A stretch of DNA of 64,000 nt from Zerene cesonia (lineage: Eukaryota > Arthropoda > Insecta > Lepidoptera > Pieridae): NCBI RefSeq assembly GCF_012273895.1, contig NC_052108.1:7192001-7256000 (forward strand), in the 5' to 3' direction. Numbering within the stretch: the first letter of the stretch is position 1; every line of letters starts with the position of its first letter. Shown piece after piece: positions 24,888 through 34,582 of the stretch. The translations under genes were made by a program, and so were the position numbers. The notes beneath the pieces were generated by a model. That model made no database searches, was not told the DNA's origin, and saw only the letters and a list, made by a program, of their open reading frames with translations.

Positions 24888-25045
24888 AGTAGTGGTGGCT
24901 TAGAGGTTAGAACCTTGGACTAAAAGCGTAAACTTAAAAGTTCGTAACCGGTGAAAATAAATTGATTTTTCAATTTATCTTCACATTACTAACACTGCTC
25001 GAAACGGTGAAGGAAACCGACATTTCTAAAAGTCAACTGTGATAA
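24888..25045 (+). mobile_element. Decayed tRNA-SINE, head and partial body
   Basis: Begins agtagtggtggcttagaggt, matching the tRNA-like head of the SINE at 38178-38482 (A-box TGGCTTAGAGG at 24896-24906). It continues through a degraded B-box (aagttcgtaaccgg), the shared 'ttgatttttcaatttatct' body and 'aaacggtgaaggaaaccg'. The 3' part of the family is absent. The matching copy at 58851-58984 has lost much of the 'aaattgatttttcaatttat' segment. Confidence 0.7.
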
Positions 25046-25352
25046 AATATAATAATCAATAGACAACCATAGGTTTTATGGTTTTATTTATTTATTATCT
25101 TTCTATCCGTCACTCTTTATCTACATCGCGAGCTTCGCAAACTGTGCAAAATACGTGCGCTTTGAGTGATTTCACAAATATAAGTCGTACCTACTCGTTC
25201 ATCCAACGAGAATGAATATAAAATCATACGTATCAAGAGAACGTCGCATAGACAAAACTAGCACGTGAAACTGTAAATATTTCATACGCTACGTTCTATG
25301 ATACTGAATTTTTAAGTTTTAAGAAATTGAGATGACGTTTAAAACGCCGTAG

Positions 25353-25379
25353 GTGCCCGTACATAGAGTATGAGGGCAC
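25353..25379. repeat. Small imperfect hairpin shared by both arms
   Basis: gtgccc (25353-25358) pairs with gggcac (25374-25379), and cata/tatg pairs inside it. The same sequence appears in the opposite arm near 58514-58540. Possible protein-binding palindrome; function unknown. Confidence 0.4.
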
Positions 25380-26042
25380 TTAGCACCCATTTTCTAGACT
25401 ACGTCATAACTTATAGCGTCTTTACACTGTACGATCGTTGTGCGATGTTCATACGGTTTGGTTAGTATAGTGGATTATTTTTGCTTGGAACGCAACCACA
25501 CGGGTGCTTGTATGTGTTTGGTTTTATGCTTGTAGTTATTATATAGCTGGGAATCAAAAAAAAAATACCCTCTATAAGACATACTGTCCGTATTTGGGTT
25601 ATACTTCTGTATCCAGAGTGGAGTGGCTGTTTATTTATCTTTTGAGTGCAAAATATGAAATGATAACAAATTTGATGTAAATTTTTGTCAACAAATAAAT
25701 ACGAAAATTACTTAAGTCAACAGAGTTATACATGTTAAAATGTATTAAAGCACTCGCTACTAACATAAAAATAAATGAATTTTCTTATCGCGTCGTGTAA
25801 ACAAGTCCTAGGTGACCTAAAATGAAGAGCGCTAAATGGCGTTCAACTATAAGACTTTTTCGTGACAGCCCATCTTAATTCCTCATCTAAGCAGAAAGCG
25901 TGTGACGTCTAAAAACTCATTTATTTTTAATGGTATTTGATGAAAACTCTCGGGGAATTGACCTAAATAGTAATTTTCTCTATTAAGTAAAAATTGTATG
26001 TATGATGTAAATTTTATGATTGTAACTTGTAGATCCTTTTTT

Positions 26043-26131
26043 GTGGGAGTCGAGTACGCTTTGGCACGAATTGGGCCAGCTCAGACCGGAGGGTACCACA
26101 ATGCAACTGAAAATCGGCATGAAATAGCATC
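26043..26131 (+). mobile_element. SINE-like retroposon, 5' fragment only
   Basis: gtgggagtcgagtacgcttt to ..cggcatgaaatagcat matches the first 90 or so bases of the element at 27905-28224, then homology stops with no 3' domain and no poly(A). Target-primed retroposition usually loses the 5' end, so a head-only fragment points to later deletion or recombination. It is present in both arms (57758-57847). Confidence 0.75.
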
Positions 26132-27904
26132 AAGAATACTACTGTGATTAACTGACATAATAGATATTAGAACTTACTAATTATATTTCCTTACGACAGC
26201 TAATTGAAGTAAGCTAAAAAATATTTATTAGGTTTGCAATATTTTTCCAAATATTGTTTAGATTCAATACAGAGTGAAGTGCGCTTTTGTTATAAATATT
26301 TATGCAAATTTCATCCAATTACTACTGTGAAGGAGAATTTTTACAATATCATATTTCGTCATTGACACGACTCCATTAGGCTAATGCAATGTTAGTTGAC
26401 GTAAATGACACTCAATCTTCTTGCAATCGAGCTAAAATAAGGGTCTTTATTGGAAATTGATATCAGGGAAGTAATTATGCAGCCTCCTTACATGAAAGAA
26501 CGTTGAAAATAAGTATTTTAAACGTTGCAACCACATCGTCAGCGTGGTTATTATATATAACTCCAGAAAAGTATTCCGATTCCTACTACATTATTAATAT
26601 TAACAACGCAAAAGTTTTTAGGAATTTGTGGAAGTTTGTTTGATTTGATTTGATTCGACTCTTTCTTATACCGCTTAAGGCCACTGGTTCAGCCGTAGCT
26701 AAACGCACGACACAGCAGGTATTCATATGTAACACAAATTTTTCAATAGATTTTTTTGTTTAATGTAATCTTGTACAATACGATAAGGAGACATCGTCTT
26801 ATCTAAAGGGACAAGGTCTTTTGTTTAGAATTACGTTTTATGATAGCAACATTTTAGTTAAATACGGTATGTTTCTAAATATTATTAAAAAACCCCGAAA
26901 ACGCATTGTTAATAACTCTAAATAACAAAAATTCAATATGCCAAATGTTTTTATTTTTCATATGCGCTGTTCATCTATAAATAAACACGTTCCACTCATT
27001 TCTTTTGCAATAAAAGAAACTGTTATGATAACTTTTATAATAACTTACGTAGCATCTGCTTTTAAAGGAGGTTGAGGCGCCCTCGTATAGGTAATAACTT
27101 CAATGTTAGCGAGAGGAAAAAATAATTATTGAATGTATATATAAGTAGGCCTAATTGGTTTTTATTAAGAGGGTGTAATGGAGTCGTTGAATTGAAATTA
27201 TTATTAATTGGATGTATAACTATTTATGATTCAATTATGGACCTTGAGTATTAGTCGTCGGATTTCAATTATACTCTCATATTAATGATATTCTGCGAAT
27301 AAGTAATGATGTAATTGTATATTTTGTCTTAGGGTTAATTTTTAATCGTTGTTACACAATTAATGTTGTATTCATCTCACTCTCTAATATATAAATATTT
27401 ATTTGTAATTAATGGACGTTTCTAAACACGAATTTTCTCAATTCGATTGTATTTTTTTTTTTTCTTTTGGTTTTGTTCCTCGATAACTTCGACAATCTGG
27501 ATGTATGTGTTGTTTTAAAAGAGAAATTATTCGAATAAAGATATTCTTTTTTTGGAAAAATTGGTACTGATGTTATTAAATATTTTTAAATTCCTATATA
27601 ATCCATCATAGACAATTAAATGGAGAACTAGCTTAAACTACACATAAAAATAAATAGGTTTTAATATTCGATCCATGCACTCCATATATCATTAAGCGCT
27701 ATTTCGGAAATTCTATTTGGACAACCATTGCGCATACCTAGTATGTGAACATGACGCCCTGTGCTTTGATAAATGTTTGTGGTAATTAAATAGCCGCGAA
27801 TAACAACGTTATAACCCATTAACCCGTTTATTTGATTAATTATAACGGAAAGGATTGTTTTTTAAGGAGACGATTCATTGTTAATGGTTATACTTTAAAC
27901 ATTT

Positions 27905-28224
27905 GTGGAAGTCGAGCACGCTTCGGCACGAATTGGGTCAGCTCGCACCGGGGAAGTACCACACCCCCACAGAAAACCGGCGTGAAATAGTGGCATGCCA
28001 CTGTGTTTCGTACGGTGAGTGGGGGAGCCGGAGGCCCGTTTCCTTTTTCTCACCCGTCCAAGTCCATTCCTTGTTTCCAGTCGTTAATCCTTTCCTTTCC
28101 CTTACCCCATAAAAGCGGGCAGCGCATTCACGGAGGTACTACCTTTGCGAATGTTTATGGGCGGTGGTGATCGCTTACCATCAGGCGAACCACCAGCTCA
28201 GCTGCCCGCTATGACATAAAAAAA
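27905..28224 (+). mobile_element. SINE-like retroposon present in only one arm, with TSD
   Basis: A complete 320-bp copy from gtggaagtcgagcacgctt to a poly(A) tail. It is flanked by aaacattt at 27897-27904 and at 28225-28232; the leading A's of the second copy could belong to the tail. The opposite arm has an uninterrupted site near 55982-55997, reading across the junction with the same flanks, so the element inserted after the two copies diverged or is a segregating polymorphism. Inside, agcgggcagc (28114-28123) pairs perfectly with gctgcccgct (28201-28210). A 69-codon frame inside it (27903-28112) is incidental. Confidence 0.88.
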
Positions 28225-29220
28225 AAACATTTACGTTATACTGCAGTTTTAGATTATATACAGTCGTTTAAAAAAGAGATTTAGATAGGACATTCGTACA
28301 GTGGGAGCAAGGGGCCTACTAGAGAAGTACAAGCCCGAGTCGTAGACACGATGTTGTTAGCAGCTCGGGACACTACGAGTATTTAAGGGCTGCTGCGCAC
28401 ATGTTTGTAGGTATCTTATGTTATTTTCCGTACTTACATGATTGAAATGGTACGCATTACTTGTGCTCTGAGAGCATGCATATCGTCTTCTCGTGTTAAC
28501 AATGATCTGCGTTTAAAACGCATCATTTCTATATTATTGACTGTTTTTGAGTTGTGACAACCGCGGCATTATCATTTTCGACGTTTACTAGGATCAAAGG
28601 GGTTGTACTTCTGTATCTCTTTATACTATGGTTATACTAAAGAATATTATTACGTATTCTTTGGTTATACATCTCGGCGTGATCGAGTCCTATTCAATAG
28701 GTTCTATTTGAATTGAAAACACTTGTGAGCTCGGCTTGTTCAATGGGGGAAATATAGAATGCATGTATCCCTTTGTCGTATTCAAACGAATAAGTTATAT
28801 ATTTGAAACGATGTTATAATAACAATTATAGTTTATGCTCACTTCATTTGTATTATAGACGACTAGCCGCTTTTTCCGACAGCGTCCGTGATTATCCGAG
28901 AGAGATAAAGTTCGAGTGGAGTAAGATCTTGTAATTTCTAATGGTAGAGGAATTTTTAAAATCGATTGAGCAGTTTTTGAGTTAAATCGGAGCATACCAC
29001 GAAACAATTTTTATTATTTAACATTAGCACTTTATTTGTGAAGTTATCGCATAAGAATGTTAGTTACGTATCTTTGATTTTAATGACCTTTGTATCAAAA
29101 TATCGGTATACGAAGTAGAAGCAGAGTAGGCACCATGAATTTAATATAGCTAGACAATGTTCCTTCTTCAAAGAAGAGGAGGAATGCGCTAGATCCATCA
29201 ATAATAATTGATGAGCAAAT

Positions 29221-29400
29221 GGTAGCGTACAGCCACCTGGCGGCCCCTCATTGCCCTCCATAATGCAGCGCGTTATAACCCCGATAAATTGGGGGTACAC
29301 TTGCTGCGTGCGTAATGGGCTGCTATATGATTTAGACGGATTATATTGTCGTTATGGGGCGTCGATGTGTTGGTGTGTAATAGGCGAATTTACATCGCTG
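29221..29400. promoter_or_regulatory. Well-conserved GC-richer block with CTCF-like motif
   Basis: I noticed only about six substitutions over roughly 400 bp against the opposite arm, while sequence 500 bp away differs much more. It contains agccacctggcgg (29231-29243), whose reverse complement ccgccaggtggct resembles the CTCF core, and cgcgttataaccccgataaa. A 78-codon ATG frame (29064-29300, minus) overlaps it. Its C-terminal third is frameshifted in the other copy, which argues against a protein. Confidence 0.3.
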
Positions 29401-30306
29401 TTGAATATTTTTGTTCCCTTGATATATTGATGTAGCATATGTTTTTCCAGGGTTTCTTTTCCGCTACTTAATGTAGGTGCGGGTACATTTTGTATGTTAT
29501 TCATATTTATTTACTGATTTAAAAAAAAGTGTATCGATTATATTAGGTGTATACGATATCACAGTATGACCATTCGTAGTTATCTATGATCTCTTCAAGT
29601 GGGCCGGTTTATCCACACTTCATACGCGAAAGGGCGATGTAAACAAGCTTCAAATGCACACGCCATTTAGATATTTCAACGAGATAACGCGACCGTAGAC
29701 TTGACATGCTTTTTGTTAGATGTTACTGTGCCCATATTTACAATTTAATTAGTGGCGTTATACTCTTGTCTTGGGACTTTTCTCTTTTAATATACACAAT
29801 TACATTCACATAAAAAAAAGAAATAATCTTATAATGTGCATTGCATAATGTGAAATACAGTGGCGAAGTAGAACGCCAAGATTTTATTAAAAATGTTATG
29901 CTGGTTATAATGATATATAAATAGTTTCTCGGAACATCCATATGACTCTTGTATTAAGAGCGAAAATATTATAACTTCAACCGCTTAAAAAAATTACACA
30001 AACAAGCGTCTTCGCGTGCTTGAAATTTACATACAAAATGAGCTCTAACGCTTGTACACATTATTTGAAAGGAGCTGTCGTGATTTACAGCAATACCTAC
30101 CAATGAACAATCCACCATATTTCACGCTAACAAATAGCTGCCATATCTCAAAGGAATTAAAAGTAAAATCAGCGTAAGTGGTGACAGTCAATCAAAGGGG
30201 ATTGTGCGTCCGCCCGCGGTCGGAGACGCGGAACACCTGTACGCATTAATTACCTACGCCTAATTATAAATCATAGCTATATGTTATGCTTAACTTTGAG
30301 TACCGT

Positions 30307-30319
30307 CGACCTTTGACCC
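30307..30319 (-). promoter_or_regulatory. DR1 nuclear-receptor-like site
   Basis: cgacctttgaccc; the reverse complement GGGTCA-A-AGGTCG is a direct repeat of AGGTCA-like half-sites with one spacer base, the class bound by HNF4 or USP/RXR. The 13 bases are unchanged in the other arm (53901-53913). About 110 bp away a TCF-like ATCAAAGG (30193-30200) is also conserved. Binding is inferred. Confidence 0.35.
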
Positions 30320-31288
30320 CAGTCTATGTTTTGAAACGACTTACGCGTAAGCCCTCAAAGAAGCGGAATACCAGATGTGTTTGTTTTTGTAGTAGACACT
30401 AGCTGAGGACGGTGACTTTACAACGTTAAATGAGAAGTTCTTGTTTTTCCAAAACAGTGTGAGTAAATTTTTCTATTATCAGCTAGATCATAGTTGAATG
30501 GCGTCGATATCGATACACCATTCGATTTCGGTTCGATGTTCAATCGGAACAACTGATAATCGGGCTACAAATGTAACAATCGATGTTTCAATATTGATAT
30601 TAGGTGTAGTGAATTATAAGCTATTATATTAACTTATTTGTATACATGTAGAAAAGCCTTACAGCCACAGTGAGATATTATTTCGGTACCCGAACTTCTC
30701 ACTTACCATTATGTACAAAGTACAGGTGTACAAACTATTGCCTGCGGCTTCGTTATTGTGGCCTATTTTATCTAATTAGCAGATATTACTGCTCGTTTAC
30801 GTTATATATGAGACTTTCGAGCAAATTTTCAAGCTTCAAGAGGTTTTGTATCATATATTCATACATTGTATAGAGAAGTATATAGTATAGTATTGAGTCA
30901 TCTTTGTGTTTTTTATACTAATTACTTTAATTTACTACATTTGTAGGTCAATATTACTCTCTAATTATTTATTTTTAACGAGAACTATCGGCTACTTATT
31001 ATAGTAACTTTTATACATTGCACATCAAGGCCATTTTAGAGAGCGAGCGAGCCACCTAATATTGTTTAGAAATTCGTTTGTACCATTATTTATTGTACTA
31101 AAGAAGCGAAAACTGATCAAAGAAACTAATCGTTTGAAATTGAAGCAAAAACAGCTACGTGAGTTGTTTAACTTTTAAAAGAAAAACGGGATCGGTGAAG
31201 TCAAACTATAATTGTAAAACTTGCGAGCTTAAACTGTGCTATAGCTTTTATATAGTTGCTATTTAATTGAACTAGGATTATCCCGTGG

Positions 31289-32288
31289 NNNNNNNNNNNN
31301 NNNNNNNNNNNNNNNNNNNNNNNNNNNNNNNNNNNNNNNNNNNNNNNNNNNNNNNNNNNNNNNNNNNNNNNNNNNNNNNNNNNNNNNNNNNNNNNNNNNN
31401 NNNNNNNNNNNNNNNNNNNNNNNNNNNNNNNNNNNNNNNNNNNNNNNNNNNNNNNNNNNNNNNNNNNNNNNNNNNNNNNNNNNNNNNNNNNNNNNNNNNN
31501 NNNNNNNNNNNNNNNNNNNNNNNNNNNNNNNNNNNNNNNNNNNNNNNNNNNNNNNNNNNNNNNNNNNNNNNNNNNNNNNNNNNNNNNNNNNNNNNNNNNN
31601 NNNNNNNNNNNNNNNNNNNNNNNNNNNNNNNNNNNNNNNNNNNNNNNNNNNNNNNNNNNNNNNNNNNNNNNNNNNNNNNNNNNNNNNNNNNNNNNNNNNN
31701 NNNNNNNNNNNNNNNNNNNNNNNNNNNNNNNNNNNNNNNNNNNNNNNNNNNNNNNNNNNNNNNNNNNNNNNNNNNNNNNNNNNNNNNNNNNNNNNNNNNN
31801 NNNNNNNNNNNNNNNNNNNNNNNNNNNNNNNNNNNNNNNNNNNNNNNNNNNNNNNNNNNNNNNNNNNNNNNNNNNNNNNNNNNNNNNNNNNNNNNNNNNN
31901 NNNNNNNNNNNNNNNNNNNNNNNNNNNNNNNNNNNNNNNNNNNNNNNNNNNNNNNNNNNNNNNNNNNNNNNNNNNNNNNNNNNNNNNNNNNNNNNNNNNN
32001 NNNNNNNNNNNNNNNNNNNNNNNNNNNNNNNNNNNNNNNNNNNNNNNNNNNNNNNNNNNNNNNNNNNNNNNNNNNNNNNNNNNNNNNNNNNNNNNNNNNN
32101 NNNNNNNNNNNNNNNNNNNNNNNNNNNNNNNNNNNNNNNNNNNNNNNNNNNNNNNNNNNNNNNNNNNNNNNNNNNNNNNNNNNNNNNNNNNNNNNNNNNN
32201 NNNNNNNNNNNNNNNNNNNNNNNNNNNNNNNNNNNNNNNNNNNNNNNNNNNNNNNNNNNNNNNNNNNNNNNNNNNNNNNNNNNNNNNN
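31289..32288. other. Assembly gap, exactly 1000 N
   Basis: A second placeholder-size N run. Its left edge is the exact end of the left duplicated arm, while the corresponding sequence in the right arm continues through 52903 into unique DNA. The overlap therefore suggests the true continuation of contig 2 is already in contig 3, in reverse. Apparent open frames across the gap are meaningless. Confidence 0.99.
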
Positions 32289-32431
32289 GAGGGGTAAGGA
32301 AAGGGCGACATGACATTCAATTGCAAATAAAGAAGGCAAACCATCGGACCCGGCTCCTTTATTACGACTATTGTTGACTAAACTATCACCCAAAAATAAG
32401 TCCGTCAATATTTCAACAAAACCAAGAGCAC
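32289..32431 (-). CDS. Candidate partial coding exon truncated by the gap
   Basis: On the minus strand the frame stays open from an acceptor-like 'tttattgctag|g' (exon from 32431) to the N run. It translates as ..ALGFVEILTDLF.. then ..NNSRNKGAGSDGLPSLF.., about 47 codons. Its composition (mixed hydrophobic and G/S/N) is less AT-driven than most chance frames in this window. There is no ATG and no domain I recognise, and the rest would lie inside the gap. It could be a chance frame. RNA evidence or closure of the gap would decide. Confidence 0.2.
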
Positions 32432-34385
32432 CTAGCAATAAACTCCGCCAACAAACTTATATTTATTTGCGGCCAACTTGGAAGTGTAGTGAAAATGTAA
32501 AAATGTCACTTTATAAGCCAGCAAGTGTATCGGAAACCACGTCACCAGCGTATGCAGCTATATTTATGTACATCCGACCGTTTGCCACAATGTCCTTATG
32601 CAATTGCTGCAATTCCCCGCTAAGAAATACCCGGGAAAATCGTGGGATTTTGCGGGAATTTCCCCGTCCACCGGGAACATCGTTTCGGATTCAACCTTTG
32701 CTTACCCAGCTCTTAGACATCGTTCAATGCAAATAGAATGTTGAATATACGAATACACATATTTTAATAATACATTCGACTAAAAAGGTCCCTATATAAA
32801 CTATATACTGGTGTTAGTCAACAAGTTCACCGGCGTATCTGAATATTTAAAATCACTTTATATCTTAAAATTATAGAGAGGCAATAAAATCGTTTCATCG
32901 CTTAGGACCTAGCAACGACAAGAAACACGATTTCATCGTTAAAATAACGTATGCATTAACCGAATACTATGCCAAAGAACAAAATCCGAACCGTTTACTA
33001 GTCCCAGACATGACAATAGACGCAATTACACAAAACATTTCGAATTGCATGTTTGTATATTTCTGAAACAAAACCTTTAGTGCAACCGTTACAGTCAAGA
33101 GACGTCATTACTACGAATAGAATCGTAAAAGCCACGCGATGTGCGGTCAAACTGCAGTTCCGTATTTAAGGGTGCGGTTGCAGTCGCGTAGCGGACGCGA
33201 TAGCGCTACCATCGCGGGCAAAACTGCGGAATCACTTTCCTAAGCAATACGTTTACTACTTTATTAGATTTCCAGTCCTTATATGGGATAGTTAAAATCT
33301 AGACGCATCAGCTCCAATACTGTACAAAAAGATCTCTGTTACTCTTTCATTTAAAAAGTATTATCTCAATTTAAGCTTAAATATAATGGATATACAGATA
33401 GATATTTAACTAACATATGAGTGAATGTTTTATTTTCAAAGACCACGAAAACATATAATAGCGCTACTATCCCCGCTCGTCCACGTCTGCTTTGAACACA
33501 CTCTCCGCAATGTACCTACACTGAAATGAAAACAATTTTTACATTTAAAATGATTTAAACAACCTTCACGGGAAAAGCGACGATAAGAAAATGAGACATG
33601 AAATTCTGTAATTTATTAACTGCAAATAGACTGTTAAAGTCAACATTGCCAACATAAGCTTTTAATCGGCTTTAGAATTTCGAATCATTAACCGATATAT
33701 TTATTTGTTATGGACTGGGTTTAGAAAAAAGAATATATTTTAAAGATCAATATTGTCTCTCTTTCAATGTTTCGTCTCACGTAACAAATAACTGAAGTAT
33801 ACGTGCAATTTTAACTTCTACTGAAACTACACATTTTTCATTAAATGTGTTAAATAATTTAGACACAATGCTATACTTATAACTCTGCTTTCATCAGTTC
33901 TTATTCAACATAAACCTCGTGATGTTATAAGTCTTATTCATATTGTAATTTTACAAATAAAATAAATTCAATAAATCACACAGAAATAAGAGATGTTAGC
34001 CTTCACAGCTCTCATATTTAATATATTTAAGGAAACCGATACGACCCCTCGGTAAGCTGCAGTATCGCTTTAAAGTGGGTCACGAGTTTATTCAATTTAT
34101 TAACGTATCTATATATTATTTTAATCGTTAAATTGGAAGCGTTTTAAGAATTTAACCTATTTAGTTCTTTTGTTTAAAGCGCACTGCAGTTAATAAACGT
34201 CCCCATCATACTTTACGAAAAATTTTATTTGACAAGATTTAGTAAAACAAAATTAGTGCATATATTAGTGTAATTAGTGTATCATTTGATTACAACTTAT
34301 TGTTTTTATGTCTTCTTCTATACCATTGTATATTTGTAGAGCATAGTCTAACAATCAAAGATACGAAGAAAGATAATTAATATTT
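32432..34385. other. Mostly AT-rich sequence with a CpG cluster
   Basis: No supported gene. A 121-codon frame at 32371-32736 starts with TTG and covers a GC-richer patch (cccgggaaaatcgtgggatt) without a domain. The CpG cluster at 33141-33235 is listed separately. Confidence 0.45.
33141..33235. promoter_or_regulatory. CpG-rich cluster
   Basis: About 95 bp dense in CpG (gttgcagtcgcgtagcggac, gatagcgctaccatcgcggg) within AT-rich DNA, with repeated tgcggt/actgcgg words. No TATA box or clear initiator. Possibly a CpG-type promoter, an enhancer, or the remains of a mobile element. Confidence 0.2.
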
Positions 34386-34582
34386 ACTTGCTGCGCCCCG
34401 CGGTTTCACCCGCGTAAATCGGTATCCCGTAGGAATATCGGGATAAAAAGTTGCCTATATGTTATTCCAGTTATCCAGCTACATACATACCATTGCAATC
34501 GGTTCAGTAGTCTTTGCGTGAAAGAGCAACAAACACACACACACATCCTTACAAACTTTCGCATTTATAATATTAAGTAGGA
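34386..34582 (-). mobile_element. Helitron-like non-autonomous element, minus strand
   Basis: Read on the minus strand it starts tcctacttaatattataaat, like the lepidopteran Helitron family often called Lep1 (name from memory). It continues through a (GT)n run and 'gcaaagactactgaaccgat', and ends after a hairpin cgcgg-gtgaaa-ccgcg with the terminus cagcaagt, a one-base variant of the expected ctag+t. It is about 197 bp with no coding capacity. Confidence 0.6.

Larger units (their letters stand above)
19834..31288 (+). repeat. Left arm of an 11-kb inverted duplication (probable allele A)
   Basis: The arm is the reverse complement of 52904-64000: base 19834 pairs with 64000 and base 31288 with 52904. 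By eye the match is collinear along its length, with scattered SNPs and small indels, roughly one to a few percent and uneven. It is 11,455 bp against 11,097 bp in the other arm. Most of the difference is one retroposon plus target duplication (27905-28232) present only here. The arm ends exactly at the N gap, as expected if a contig ended inside an allelic overlap. Apart from the elements listed separately, it holds AT-rich DNA with no supported gene. Frames shared by both arms reflect the duplication. Confidence 0.93.

Noticed and set aside
27903..28112. 69-codon frame
   Set aside because: Lies inside a SINE-like retroposon and has no counterpart in the other arm.
30670..30873. 67-codon frame shared by both arms
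   Set aside because: Starts with GTG, lacks motifs, and its sharing follows from the duplication.
31201..32438. Several 340-390-codon frames across the second gap
   Set aside because: N bases produce artificial open frames. Only the short sequenced end at 32289-32431 is kept, as a weak candidate.
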